Made by a program: the position numbers and the translations under genes. Positions 25,592-34,905 of a stretch of 64,000 nt of DNA are shown piece by piece; position 1 is the stretch's first letter; each line of letters opens with the position of its first letter. The DNA is from CAWGCA01 sp963820955 (GTDB lineage: Bacteria; Pseudomonadota; Gammaproteobacteria; Chromatiales; Chromatiaceae). A model generated the notes under the pieces. The model searched no databases, was not told the origin of the DNA, and worked only from the letters and a program-made list of their open reading frames with translations. Where the stretch lies: contig CAWGCA010000018.1 of assembly GCA_963820955.1 (NCBI GenBank), positions 1 through 64,000 of the forward strand, written 5' to 3'.

Positions 25592-27040
25592 CTAGCTGTC
25601 TACGATCCAGGTATCTTTGCTGCCGCCACCCTGCGATGAGTTGACCACCAGTGACCCTTTGCGCAACGCCACCCGGGTGAGCCCACCGGTGGTGACCTTT
25701 ATCGATTTGCCACTCAGGATGAACGGGCGAAGATCCACATGGCGGGGTTCGAGCTGTCCCCCCCGGACCATTGTCGGGACAGTGGAGATGCCGAGCGTCG
25801 GTTGGGCGATATAGTTGCGCGGGTCGGCTTTGATTAGTTTCGCGAACGTTTCGCGCTCCGCTCTAGTGGAGGCTGGTCCTACCAGCATACCGTATCCACC
25901 AGACTCGTTGGCCGGTTTCACCACCAGTTCCTGCAGATGTTCAAGGATGTAAGTCAGCGAGTCTGGGTCCATGCAGCGCCAGGTGGGTACATTTGGCACC
26001 AAGGGCTCCTGATCCAGGTAATAGCGGATGATGTCCGGGACATAGGAGTAGACAACCTTGTCATCTGCCACCCCTGCACCAGGGGCATTGGCCAGGGCAA
26101 CATTGCCTGCCTTCCAGGCCCTCATGAGGCCAGGAACCCCAAGCACGGAATCGCGATCGAAGGCCTCGGGATCCATGAACAGGTCGTCGATACGCCGGTA
26201 GATCACATCTACCCGGGAGAGCCCCTCGACGTTGCGCATGTAGACGCAATCGTCGTCTTGGACGATCAGGTCTCGTCCCTCCACCAGCTCACAGCCCATC
26301 TGTTGCGCCAGATAGGCGTGTTCGAAATAGGCGGAGTTATAGATGCCCGGGGTCATGACCACGATCTCCGGGTCATCACCCGGCCGGGGAGAGAGGGCGG
26401 CCAGGGTATCGAAGAGAGCGCCGGGATAGGTGTTTACCGGCAGTGGACTGTAGGTCTCGAACAGTTCCGGGAAGACACGCTTTGTCACCTGCCGGTTCTC
26501 CAGCATATAGGAGACCCCGGAGGGTACCCGCAGATTGTCCTCTAGCACATAGATCTTGCCGTCACTGTGGCGCACCAGGTCGGAGCCACAGATGTGGGCC
26601 CAGATACCCAGGGGCGGATTGACGTCGGCGCACTGTTCGCGAAAGTTTACCGATGCGGCCAGCACCACGGCAGGAAAGACCTGGTCCTTGATGATTTTCT
26701 GGTCGTGGTAGAGATCGTCGATGAAGAGGTTGAGGGCCTCCACCCGCTGCTTCAGCCCCCGCTCGATCTGGTCCCACTCCTTTTTGGGGATCATGCGGGG
26801 AATGATGTCGAAGGGCCAGGCCCGGTCGATGGAGCCCTCCTCCTCGGTGTAGACCCGAAAGGTGATGCCCATCTGCTTGATGGCGAGATCTGCGGCCTGT
26901 TGACGCTCGTCCAGCTCTTCTCGGTCGAGATTCTTCAGATATCCGATCAGTTTTCGCGCGTAGGATCTGGCATGACCCTTGGGTGTGATCAGTTCATCGT
27001 AGAAAGGATGGTTTGTAAAGGACTCCCAGTTGATACTCAT
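25592..27040 (-). CDS. Circularly permuted type 2 ATP-grasp protein
   Basis: This is a 482-residue predicted ATP-dependent carboxylate-amine (peptide) ligase of the DUF404/DUF407 type. Segments visible are RVYTEEEGSIDRAWPFDIIP, DLYHDQKIIKDQVFPAVV, the metal/ATP site YVLEDNLRVPSGVSYMLENR, VVMTPGIYNSAYFEHAYLAQ, and the glycine-rich VVKPANESGGYGMLVGP in the C-terminal half. The gene overlaps the large transglutaminase stop by four bases (ATGA), indicating translational coupling, and precedes alpha-E by 24 bases. Ligation of amino acids or peptides to an unknown target is the family hypothesis; the substrate is not known. Confidence 0.93.
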   Translation of the reverse strand: MSINWESFTNHPFYDELITPKGHARSYARKLIGYLKNLDREELDERQQAADLAIKQMGITFRVYTEEEGSIDRAWPFDIIPRMIPKKEWDQIERGLKQRVEALNLFIDDLYHDQKIIKDQVFPAVVLAASVNFREQCADVNPPLGIWAHICGSDLVRHSDGKIYVLEDNLRVPSGVSYMLENRQVTKRVFPELFETYSPLPVNTYPGALFDTLAALSPRPGDDPEIVVMTPGIYNSAYFEHAYLAQQMGCELVEGRDLIVQDDDCVYMRNVEGLSRVDVIYRRIDDLFMDPEAFDRDSVLGVPGLMRAWKAGNVALANAPGAGVADDKVVYSYVPDIIRYYLDQEPLVPNVPTWRCMDPDSLTYILEHLQELVVKPANESGGYGMLVGPASTRAERETFAKLIKADPRNYIAQPTLGISTVPTMVRGGQLEPRHVDLRPFILSGKSIKVTTGGLTRVALRKGSLVVNSSQGGGSKDTWIVDS

Positions 27041-30000
27041 GACGTGCCCCCCCTTGGCGGTGTGCGCAGGTCGAGGGTCCAGGGGAAATCGGGACTCAAC
27101 GGTTCTTCCGGTGCAAGAATGCGCCCGCCCGTGTGACCCTGCTGGGTGAAGCGGGCCAGACGTCTGGCTTCCGCCTCATAGGCATTGACGGGAAAAACCT
27201 CGGAATTGCGGCCGCCAGGATGGGCCACATGGTAGGTACAGCCGCCCAGGGAATGTTGGTTCCAGGTGTCCACTACATCGAATACCAGGGGGGTCTGAGC
27301 CGGAATTGTCGGATGCAGCCCCGAAGGTGGCTGCCAGGCCTTGTAGCGGACCCCGGCAACGAATTCGCCTCGGGTGCCGGTATTGCGCAGGGGGACCCGA
27401 CGGCCGTTGCAGGTAATCACATAGCGGTTCGGGGTCAGCCCGCTGGCCTTTACCTGAAGGCGCTCTACCGAGGAATCCACGTAGCGTGCGGTACCCAGAG
27501 CAGTTACCTCTTCTCCCAGTACGTTCCAGGGCTCGATGGCGAAACGCAACTCCAACTCGATGTCATCCACGTTGAGAGTGCCGTAGCGGGGGAAACGGAA
27601 TTCGACGAAAGGGTCGAACCAGCTTATGTCGAAACGGTGTCCGGCTCGGTTCAGATCAGCGATGACATCGGAGAGATCCCGCTGTACATGGTGGGGCAGC
27701 ATAAATCGGTCGTGCAGTTCTGTACCCCAGCGCACCGGTTCCCGTTCGTACGGATGGTCCCAGAAACGGGCGATCAGGGAGCGCAGCAGCAGCATCTGCA
27801 CGCTGCTCATTCGGGCATGGGGCGGCATCTCGAAGCCACGGAATTCCACCAGTCCCAGGCGGCCGTTGGGACCGTCCGGTGAGTAGAGCTTGTCGATGCA
27901 GAACTCCGATCGATGGGTGTTGCCAGTCAGGTCAACCAGCAGGTGACGCAGCACCCGGTCTACCACCCAGGGTTGAGGGATCTCATGGGCCGGTAATTCG
28001 TTGAAGGCGATGCCCAGTTCATAAAGTGCATCATCCCGGGCTTCGTCCACCCGAGGGGCCTGGGAGGTGGGGCCGATGAATAACCCGGAAAAAAGATAAG
28101 AGAGGGCAGGGTGATTCTGCCAATAGGTCAACAGACTGCGCAACAGATGGGGGCGGCGCAGGATTGGGCTGTCGGCAGCGCAAGCGGCACCAATGGTGAC
28201 ATGGTTGCCACCCCCAGTGCCCGAATGGCGCCCGTCCAGCATGAACTTCTCGGCGCTCAGTCTCGATTGCCGGGCCTCTTCGTAAAGGACCGACGTATTC
28301 TTGACCAGTTCCCGCCAGTCTTTGGCGGGATGGATGTTGACTTCGATGACCCCTGGATCCGGGGTCACCATCAAACGTTGAAGGCGTGGGTCATGGGGAG
28401 GCTCGTACCCTTCCATGATGATCGGCAGATCCGTCTCCAACGCGGAGGCTTCGATTGCGTTGACCAGATCAAGATAGTGTTCCAACTCCTCGAGGGGCGG
28501 CAGAAAGACATGCAGGTGCCCGTCGCGTTGTTCGACACACATGGTTGTGCGGATGAGTGTCGCCCCCCCTTGTGGTGAGCCACTTCGGTCGATGCTCCGA
28601 TCGTCTGCGGCGAGTGGTTGTTCCGGTAGTGGACTGATTTCGCCTTTGCGGACCATGCGCGCGCGGTCGCGGATCTCCGGCACCAATTTGCGTTGATCGA
28701 AAGGGTCCTTGGGCAGTACGGCCTGGCGCTTACTCTTGGATTGCCAGAGCAGGGAATCCAGAGGCAGACGATAACCCATGGGCGAGTCGCCAGGAATCAG
28801 AAACATCTTGTCGCGGCGAAATATCCACGGGCTGGAGGTCCAGCCCTCACGGTCGTAGTCCCAGGCGATGGGCAGGGCGTAGCCTGCAACCCGGTCAAGA
28901 CCCTGTTCAAATATACGGCGCACCCTCGCACGTTCGATGGGATCTTTCAGCTTGTTGTCAGAAACGTCCACATTGGTCGGCAGGGTGCCCTCTTTCCACA
29001 GATAATAGGCGCCGTCTTCGAATCCCGGTCTAATATGATCCTTAGCCAACTCCAGGTGGGTGGCGATGCGCTCAATCAACCGACGGGCCTGCTGGTCGGT
29101 GAAATTTTTACCGGAGCCAGGGTGATCGAGCAGTTCCGGGTGATTCCATGCCGGCTGATCATCTTTGCGCCAGGCACAGGTCATGGCCCAGCGCGGCAGT
29201 TGTTCGCCCGGATACCATTTCCCCTGGCCGTAGTGGAGCACCGCGCCTTTAGCAAAGGCCTCTTTCAGGCGTCGCAGCAAAACTCCGGCCCGCTCGAGTT
29301 TGTGCTCCCCCAGGGCGGCGGTACTCCATTGGGGGCTGTCCATGTCGTCAATGGAGACGAATGTGGGTTCACCGCCCATAGTGAGACGCACATCTCCTTC
29401 GAACAATGCCTCATCCACCTCGTCGCCCAGGGCCAGAATCTCCCGCCACTGCTCTTCAGTGTAAGGTTTTGTCACCCGGGGGTCTTCATGGATGCGGCTG
29501 ACCTTGTTTTCGAATCTAAAGGTGACCTCGCACTTGTCTGTGGCGCCTACGATCGGGGAGGCGCTGGTGGGATCGGGCGTGCAGGCAAGGGGGATATGTC
29601 CCTCCCCCGCGAACAGACCCGATGTGGGATCCAGCCCGACCCAGCCCGCACCCGGGACAAAGACCTCCGCCCAGGCATGCAGATCAGTGAAATCCGCCTC
29701 CGGTCCTGAAGGGCCGTCCAGGGATTTCTGATCGGCAGTGAGCTGGATCAGGTAGCCGGAGACAAAACGTGCCGCCAGACCCAGATGCCGCAGGATCTGA
29801 ACCAGCAGCCAGCCGGTGTCCCGGCAGGAGCCGGTTTTTTTCTGCAGGGTCTTCTCGCAGGTCTGAATACCGGGCTCCATGCGGATGGTGTAGCCGATCA
29901 GCTTCTCGAGTTCCTGGTTCAGTTCCACCAGGAAGTAAACGATGTTAGGCCCCTTGATCCCGATTTCATTATTGCCGTCGGATTTTTCCAGCTCGAGATC

Positions 30001-30438
30001 GGCCCGGGTCATGGCCATGCCCAGGTCTGCCTCTTTCAGCTTGTTCAGCAGCTTGTTCAGCAACGGCCCAGACTCCTTGATCTCGAAATAGGGCGTCAGC
30101 TCCTTTTGCAGTTGCGCTTCGTATCTGAAGGGGTAATAGGTAGCCGATTCCTCGACAAAGAAATCGAACGGATTGATGGTAACCATGTCCGCGACCAGGT
30201 TTACATCCACGATCAGCTTCTTGGTCTTTTCCGGAAACACATACCGGGCGATGAAATTGCCGAAAGGGTCCTGCTGCCAGTTGAGGTAGTGAGTCTCGGG
30301 CTCCACCTTCAGGGAGAAATGATGCAGCGGCGTGCGGGTATGCGGCGCGGGGCGCAGCCGGACCGTGTGTGGGGAAAGACTGACCAACCGGTCGTACTGG
30401 TATTCGGTACGATGATGTATGGCAACGCGAACTGACAT
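27037..30438 (-). CDS. Large transglutaminase-like protein with DUF2126
   Basis: This is an 1133-residue protein and the first gene of the minus-strand cluster. Domains in order are Bact_transglu_N (residues 1-80, IHHRTEYQYDRLVSLSPHTV), a transglutaminase core (about 160-290) with complete triad Cys205 (KTGSCRDTGW), His254 (DLHAWAEVF) and Asp270 (GWVGLDPTSG), and a long DUF2126 region from about 330 to the end (LTMGGEPTFVSIDDMDSPQW, GGNHVTIGA, SLIARFWDHPYEREPVRWG, WQPPSGLHPTIP). DUF2126 has been likened to ligase-type folds but is not characterised. The ATG at 30438 is reasonable. It is divergent from the Anbu peptidase gene 476 bases away. The gene and protein lengths are normal for this two-domain family. 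Confidence 0.93.
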   Translation of the reverse strand: MSVRVAIHHRTEYQYDRLVSLSPHTVRLRPAPHTRTPLHHFSLKVEPETHYLNWQQDPFGNFIARYVFPEKTKKLIVDVNLVADMVTINPFDFFVEESATYYPFRYEAQLQKELTPYFEIKESGPLLNKLLNKLKEADLGMAMTRADLELEKSDGNNEIGIKGPNIVYFLVELNQELEKLIGYTIRMEPGIQTCEKTLQKKTGSCRDTGWLLVQILRHLGLAARFVSGYLIQLTADQKSLDGPSGPEADFTDLHAWAEVFVPGAGWVGLDPTSGLFAGEGHIPLACTPDPTSASPIVGATDKCEVTFRFENKVSRIHEDPRVTKPYTEEQWREILALGDEVDEALFEGDVRLTMGGEPTFVSIDDMDSPQWSTAALGEHKLERAGVLLRRLKEAFAKGAVLHYGQGKWYPGEQLPRWAMTCAWRKDDQPAWNHPELLDHPGSGKNFTDQQARRLIERIATHLELAKDHIRPGFEDGAYYLWKEGTLPTNVDVSDNKLKDPIERARVRRIFEQGLDRVAGYALPIAWDYDREGWTSSPWIFRRDKMFLIPGDSPMGYRLPLDSLLWQSKSKRQAVLPKDPFDQRKLVPEIRDRARMVRKGEISPLPEQPLAADDRSIDRSGSPQGGATLIRTTMCVEQRDGHLHVFLPPLEELEHYLDLVNAIEASALETDLPIIMEGYEPPHDPRLQRLMVTPDPGVIEVNIHPAKDWRELVKNTSVLYEEARQSRLSAEKFMLDGRHSGTGGGNHVTIGAACAADSPILRRPHLLRSLLTYWQNHPALSYLFSGLFIGPTSQAPRVDEARDDALYELGIAFNELPAHEIPQPWVVDRVLRHLLVDLTGNTHRSEFCIDKLYSPDGPNGRLGLVEFRGFEMPPHARMSSVQMLLLRSLIARFWDHPYEREPVRWGTELHDRFMLPHHVQRDLSDVIADLNRAGHRFDISWFDPFVEFRFPRYGTLNVDDIELELRFAIEPWNVLGEEVTALGTARYVDSSVERLQVKASGLTPNRYVITCNGRRVPLRNTGTRGEFVAGVRYKAWQPPSGLHPTIPAQTPLVFDVVDTWNQHSLGGCTYHVAHPGGRNSEVFPVNAYEAEARRLARFTQQGHTGGRILAPEEPLSPDFPWTLDLRTPPRGGTS

Positions 30439-30914
30439 GGTGCGTGAGTCGTCCTGAAGTGGTGCGAAAAGGCTCAGAATGCCCTGTATAACTCCTCAGC
30501 TTACAATATCACGCAGATTTCATGCCAGAATTATTCCGGGTCATTCGCTGAAATTAGCGTTCAGATAGCAAGATATATCGGACATCGGGGTGGCCAGGTT
30601 GCTGCCATCACATCCGCCAGCGCTCGATTGAACCCTGAGCCGATTCCGTGCGGCAGAGCGACACCTATGGATACGCCGGTCGTTTGGTTCGTAAAATAAG
30701 CGAATTGGACAACTTTCGTGCCGGAAAATGTCGGACTGAGTAGTTGATGGCTCAGGGGGCTTTACCAATGCCTTGGGTTGACTCCATACTGAGGACGGTT
30801 TGTTTCGATCTTTCCAGCTGACCCAGGATCTGTCGCTGCCCTGAGAAAGCCCCTTGATGGCATTAATCGGAGCATGCTTGAACTATAATTGGAACATTAA
30901 ACGCAGGAATTTTC
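30439..30914. other. Divergent control region between the transglutaminase operon and Anbu
   Basis: This 476-base interval lies between divergent genes. A perfect TATAAT is at 30884-30889, 26 bases before the Anbu start, but no good -35 lies at the right distance. No clear promoter was seen for the minus-strand operon. No repeats, stems or reading frames of note. Confidence 0.4.
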
Positions 30915-31712
30915 ATGACCTATTGTCTTGGTCTATGTCTTGAAGAGGGGTTGGTATTCGCCTCGGATTCACGCACCAACGCCGGTGTGGATTACGTGAC
31001 CACCTACAGCAAAATGCACGTTTTCAATCCGACCCCTGAACGGTTGTTCGTCATCCTTTCTGCCGGCAATCTGGCCACAACCCAGGAGGTGATGAATCAT
31101 ATCCAGCGGGATTTGGATTATCCCCCGGGCCACGGCACTAACCTGGCCTCGGTCCGTTACCTGTTCGAGGCGGCGGAATATGTGGGCGCAATCAGTCTTC
31201 AGGTGCAACAGGAACACAATAATGCGCTTGCCCAGTCCGGTGTGAGTGGCGAGACTACGCTGATCATAGGTGGGCAGATCGCCGGGCAGCCTCACGGTCT
31301 GATGCTGATTTATCCCCAGGGTAATTACATCAATGCCTCGCCGGAGACGCCTTATCTACAGATCGGTGAAAGCAAGTACGGCAAGCCCGCCTTAGATCGG
31401 ATCGTCAGTCCGTCGCTGTCTCTGACCGAAGGTGCCCGCCTCTGTCTGGTTTCGCTGGACGCAACCACTCGCTCCAATATTACCGTAGGACCACCGTTCG
31501 AGGTGTCGCTTTATAAAAAGGAAAGTTTTGCTGTCTCCTGTCGCTGTACCTTCGACGCTCAGGATCCCTATCTGATTCAACTGCGTCAGGCTTGGAATTC
31601 AGGCATACGAAACGCATTTTTGGGTCTTCCGGTCTTTGATTGGGAGCAGCAGCAATCGCTTGGATTGCCTCTGCAGCAGCAGGCGCAGGGGACCTTCAAC
31701 CAGGAGAATTAG
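30915..31712 (+). CDS. Anbu proteasome-like peptidase
   Basis: This is a 265-residue N-terminal-nucleophile hydrolase of the Anbu (ancestral beta subunit, also called BPH) family, a bacterial relative of proteasome beta subunits. After removal of Met the catalytic Thr is exposed (MTYCLGLCLEEGLVFASDSR). Asp18 and Lys33 occupy the positions of the proteasomal Asp17 and Lys33 (SDSRTNAGVDYVTTYSK). The SAGNLATTQEVMN block corresponds to the SGxx catalytic serine region. No propeptide is present, as usual for Anbu. Anbu genes commonly neighbour transglutaminase, ATP-grasp and alpha-E genes, exactly as here, suggesting tagging followed by proteolysis. Substrates are unknown. Confidence 0.92.
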   Translation: MTYCLGLCLEEGLVFASDSRTNAGVDYVTTYSKMHVFNPTPERLFVILSAGNLATTQEVMNHIQRDLDYPPGHGTNLASVRYLFEAAEYVGAISLQVQQEHNNALAQSGVSGETTLIIGGQIAGQPHGLMLIYPQGNYINASPETPYLQIGESKYGKPALDRIVSPSLSLTEGARLCLVSLDATTRSNITVGPPFEVSLYKKESFAVSCRCTFDAQDPYLIQLRQAWNSGIRNAFLGLPVFDWEQQQSLGLPLQQQAQGTFNQEN

Positions 31713-31781
31713 ACCGTTTCTTCTTCTTCGGTGGCCGTCAGCACCAATCCATGGGTCTTAACGGATTCTTTCTGGCGCTGT

Positions 31782-33038
31782 TCAACTTCCTCCGTGTGCG
31801 CTGGCCTGGTCTAGAGGTTGCGACAATCGCGCCAGCGGGCGCTCATCAATAGGCATATGCACCAGTGCAGCGAGCAGTCCGAGGGCGACGCCTACCCACC
31901 AGACGGCGTCGTAAGTGCCTGTGATATCGAAGAGATATCCGCCAAGCCAGACACCGAGAAAACTACCGACTTGATGACTGAAGAATACGATGCCGAAAAG
32001 CGTCGCCAGATAACGTAAGCCGAACACCTGACCAACGATTCCTGTTGTCAGGGGCACTGTTGATAACCAGAGCAGGCCCATACAGGCGGCGAAGATATAA
32101 ATAGTCCATTCGGTTTTCGGGAAGACCATTAGGCCGGTGATCGCTGCGGCCCGCAAAAGGTAGATCCAACTCAAACTGGTCTTTTTACTCTTGCGCTGAC
32201 CTATTGCGCCTGATCCAAAAGAGCCCGCGATATTGAAAAGACCGATCAGTGCCAGGGAAATGGCCCCTACCGATCCGGAAAATCCAAGATCTGTTACATA
32301 GGCTGGGAAATGAACAGTGATGAATGCGACATGGAAACCACAGACGAAAAATCCGGATGTCAGCAGCAGGTAGCCTCGGTGTGCGATTGCTTCCCGCAAT
32401 GCATCGCTCAGTGTCTGGTCCGACATGGCTTCTCCGATCGCCTCTGTCCTCTGCGGAATCAGCGTCGCCATGGGAATTATCAATAGCGCCAGGCCAGCCA
32501 GTATGAGCAGCGCGCTGTGCCAGCCGTAGAAGGAGATGAACGACTGACTGATGGGTGAAAAGATCACCTGCCCCAGTGATCCCGCAGCGGTGCCCAGGCC
32601 AAGTGCCAGGGAGCGCTTGTCGGGACCCACTACTTTGGCGATGGCAGAGAGGGCTATGGCGAATCCGGTAAAGGCGATTCCCAATCCGATCAGCACGCCA
32701 CCGAAAAGATACAGCAGCGTGGCCGATTCCGCCATCGCCATGCCATAGATGCCGGCACAATAAGCGATGGAACCGACTACCAGCACCGGTGCGGCGCCCC
32801 GACGGTCTGCAATCGCCCCGGCGACCGGTACGCCAATGCCCCAAAACAGGTTCTGGATTGCCATAGCAAGGGCGAAGGTCTCGCGACCCCAACCGTTCGC
32901 CAGCGTCATCGGTTCAAGGAACAGCCCGAAGGTCGAGCGAATACCAAACCCGGTCAGTGCGACAAGGCAACCTATGGTGACAATGACGGCCGGTTTTCGC
33001 CACCAAAGACCATATGCATTGGCAGTGGTATTTGACAT
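31782..33038 (-). CDS. Major facilitator superfamily transporter
   Basis: This is a 418-residue inner-membrane permease with twelve predicted helices. The first loop motif is ADRRGAAPVLVVG (the MFS motif A, GxxxDRxGxR type), and the central loop of about 30 hydrophilic residues (PQRTEAIGEAMSDQTLSDAL) splits the halves. It looks like a monocarboxylate/oxalate-formate antiporter-type member (FGIRSTFGLFLEPM at helix 1, GWGRETFALAMAIQNLFWG). Substrate cannot be decided. It is convergent with the Anbu gene, whose stop is 69 bases away. The C-terminus is cytoplasmic. Confidence 0.88.
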   Translation of the reverse strand: MSNTTANAYGLWWRKPAVIVTIGCLVALTGFGIRSTFGLFLEPMTLANGWGRETFALAMAIQNLFWGIGVPVAGAIADRRGAAPVLVVGSIAYCAGIYGMAMAESATLLYLFGGVLIGLGIAFTGFAIALSAIAKVVGPDKRSLALGLGTAAGSLGQVIFSPISQSFISFYGWHSALLILAGLALLIIPMATLIPQRTEAIGEAMSDQTLSDALREAIAHRGYLLLTSGFFVCGFHVAFITVHFPAYVTDLGFSGSVGAISLALIGLFNIAGSFGSGAIGQRKSKKTSLSWIYLLRAAAITGLMVFPKTEWTIYIFAACMGLLWLSTVPLTTGIVGQVFGLRYLATLFGIVFFSHQVGSFLGVWLGGYLFDITGTYDAVWWVGVALGLLAALVHMPIDERPLARLSQPLDQASAHGGS

Positions 33039-33203
33039 CGACTAAGGTATCGAAGCGGGTTTGGTAATCGAGAAGTTAGTGCGTAAGGGCATTACCGATG
33101 ACAATAGATAGCACCCGAAAATATATCTACAATAAAATATCTGGGGTATTGTCGCGCCGCGAAATCAGAAGGTCTGGACTCGACTATTCCGTTTCTATCT
33201 ACT

Positions 33204-33355
33204 AGGGTACTTCGAAAAATCCCTGCATGAGATTTTTCGATACGGTGATCGAAAAGCGCGATTTTCGACCACCTTCAATTTCATGCGCTTACGCGCACGG
33301 AAATAGCGGTGCGTCCCTGCGCCACCAGGGCAACTCGAATTTTTCGAGGTGCCCT
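33204..33355. repeat. Dispersed repeat family A, copy 1
   Basis: This 152-base element starts AGGGTACTTCGAAAAAT and ends in the near-complement ATTTTTCGAGGTGCCCT. Interior landmarks shared by all copies are a stem around CGATCGAAAAGCGCGATTTTCGACC and the segment CATGCGCTTACGCGCACGGAAATAG. Non-coding. Confidence 0.75.
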
Positions 33356-33441
33356 CAAGATGATACGTCTTTACACTGTATGGGTACCTTGATTTTCAAG
33401 TTGCCCTTTACAGAAATGTCCGTGGACATTCAGTAGTAAAT

Positions 33442-33660
33442 CAGTGCTGTCCCATTAAGTTGCGTTACATATAACTGGAACGCATTGACACGACAGCTCT
33501 TTCATAGTGATTAGTTGCGGCATAGACATGAATTTGAACACTGATGTTCGTCATTCCGGAAAGTGCGAAGCACTTGTCCGGAATCCAGGTTTTTCAATGC
33601 GTTCACTGGATGCCGGATCAAGTCCGGCATGACGGTTGGAGGTTAATGGGACAGCAGTGG
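33442..33660. mobile_element. MITE-like element with target-site duplication
   Basis: About 219 bases are bounded by inverted repeats CAGTGCTGTCCCATTAA and its near complement (16 of 17 positions), flanked on both sides by the same eight bases TAGTAAAT (33434-33441 and 33661-33668). The middle carries CGTCATTCCGGA / TCCGGCATGACGG complementary segments. It has no reading frame. An eight-base duplication is strong evidence of transposition. Confidence 0.75.
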
Positions 33661-33696
33661 TAGTAAATATCAAAATCGAGCGTTCTCTTTCCCCGC

Positions 33697-34038
33697 TTAG
33701 TGCTCGTGCGGCTTTGGTGGCGGAAGGGGGCGATCGGCAAGATAATTGGCGATGGCTGTCGGTGGATCGGTTTCTCCAGTCGCGATGACGCGGACACTCT
33801 TTGCTGACATACGCCGGATAAACCCCTCACCGCAGCCGCCAGTGATGAGCACATCTAGATCATCCAGTGGATGCCCATCACCACGGAATTCGTGCATGGA
33901 CATCTCTTTGGGCAGATCCAGACGTTCAACCTCTTTGAAATCGGATGCTTGGTCAGATTCATAGATCAGAAAACGTCGTGTCTTACCTGCATGTCCAGTA
34001 ATGGTACGGAAATTCTGACTGGTCACACCAATTTTCAT
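33697..34038 (-). CDS. NifX/NifB-family metal-cluster-binding domain protein
   Basis: This 113-residue protein is a stand-alone dinitrogenase iron-molybdenum cofactor biosynthesis domain (IGVTSQNFRTITGHAGKTRR at the N-terminus, HPLDDLDVLITGGCGEGFIR in the middle, SVRVIATGETDPPTAIANYL near the end). The single Cys in GGCGEGF could help bind a metal cluster. The tail PLPPPKPHEH is proline/histidine rich. Such orphan proteins occur in many sulfur- and nitrogen-cycling bacteria without nif genes; their job is unclear. The start at ATG 34038 follows AGAAAGGTATCAAC. The MITE-like element at 33442-33660 lies just downstream. Confidence 0.88.
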   Translation of the reverse strand: MKIGVTSQNFRTITGHAGKTRRFLIYESDQASDFKEVERLDLPKEMSMHEFRGDGHPLDDLDVLITGGCGEGFIRRMSAKSVRVIATGETDPPTAIANYLADRPLPPPKPHEH

Positions 34039-34176
34039 GTTGATACCTTTCTTTCAAGTGTTGCTCGAACAAAACATGGGGGCGCCAGGAGCTTTTAACA
34101 GATTCTTCTCTGACGCTCTTCGTGTACCGGGATGTCTTGCTGTTGTCGAAGACATACAAATATTTCAATAAAATAT

Positions 34177-34443
34177 TCAGACGTTGTGGCCGGACAATCT
34201 AAACAGAAAAATGGCCAGTATTATCGTGGTCAATATGGCAGGGCCCAGGAGCCATGCCGAGGCCAAAAAAATCCTGGCAAGGCGTTTGTATAGGGAGATT
34301 CGTTGTTGTTTCGCCTGCTGCGGCAGGTTTCGTGCAATATATCGATCTGTCCTTTGGCTGGGCCATTGAAGTTGCACCCTGGTATCAAAGGCCGGTTTTA
34401 CTATATGCAAAGACACGATACTTTCCCTGACCACTTGCGGCAT
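34177..34443 (-). CDS. Small single-pass membrane protein (uncertain)
   Basis: This is an 88-codon frame. The first 55 residues are polar and basic; the C-terminus has one strong transmembrane helix (FLASAWLLGPAILTTIILAI) and ends FLFRLSGHNV. It lies 138 bases upstream of the NifX-like gene on the same strand. A good AAGGAGAG lies 26 bases before ATG 34443, too far for normal initiation, and may instead be part of a tiny leader frame. No homologue is recognised, so the gene is possible rather than established. Confidence 0.4.
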   Translation of the reverse strand: MPQVVRESIVSLHIVKPAFDTRVQLQWPSQRTDRYIARNLPQQAKQQRISLYKRLARIFLASAWLLGPAILTTIILAIFLFRLSGHNV

Positions 34444-34527
34444 TGTTGAGCGAAATACTATGTCTTCTCTCCTTCAGTCATCATTGCGAATTCGCAATTT
34501 CCCTCGTTAAAACATGGTTACTTATTT

Positions 34528-34679
34528 GAGGCCACCTCGAAAATTTTAGGTGCTCGTGTGGTGCAGGGATGCGCCACTATTTTCGTGCGCGTAAGCGCAT
34601 GAAAATGAGAGCGATAAGAAATCGCGCGTTTCGATCGCCGTATCGAAAGTCCCATGGAATAAATTTTTCGAAGTACCCT
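34528..34679. repeat. Dispersed repeat family A, copy 2 (inverted)
   Basis: This 152-base copy is in reverse orientation relative to 33204-33355: it begins GCCACCTCGAAAAT, has GTGCGCGTAAGCGCATGAAAAT inside (split by a few changes) and ends ATTTTTCGAAGTACCCT. It ends five bases before the next element at 34685. Confidence 0.75.
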
Positions 34680-34684
34680 TAATC

Positions 34685-34905
34685 GCAATGGCACTGACTT
34701 AAGCCAAAATGACTGGTAATAGTGTTATTCCCGCGGAGCCTGTGCCGGACTTGATCCGGTAGCGGGAATCCAGAATGTGCGGAATTTGAGCAAACTGGAT
34801 TCCATCCTTAGGTTCGTGAACGGTGCTTCCCTGCACCACTGCTCTGGGTCTCCACTTCGTTCCGCCCGGAATGACGGTTTTCTTGTCTTAAGTCAGTGCC
34901 ATTGC
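34685..34905. mobile_element. MITE-like element with perfect 19-bp inverted ends
   Basis: GCAATGGCACTGACTTAAG at 34685-34703 is repeated as an exact complement at 34887-34905. The 183-base middle contains complementary CCGGACTTGATCCGG-type stems and a block like family B (ATTCCATCCTTAGGTTCGTG). It has no reading frame and no clear target duplication. No transposase is present. Confidence 0.75.
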
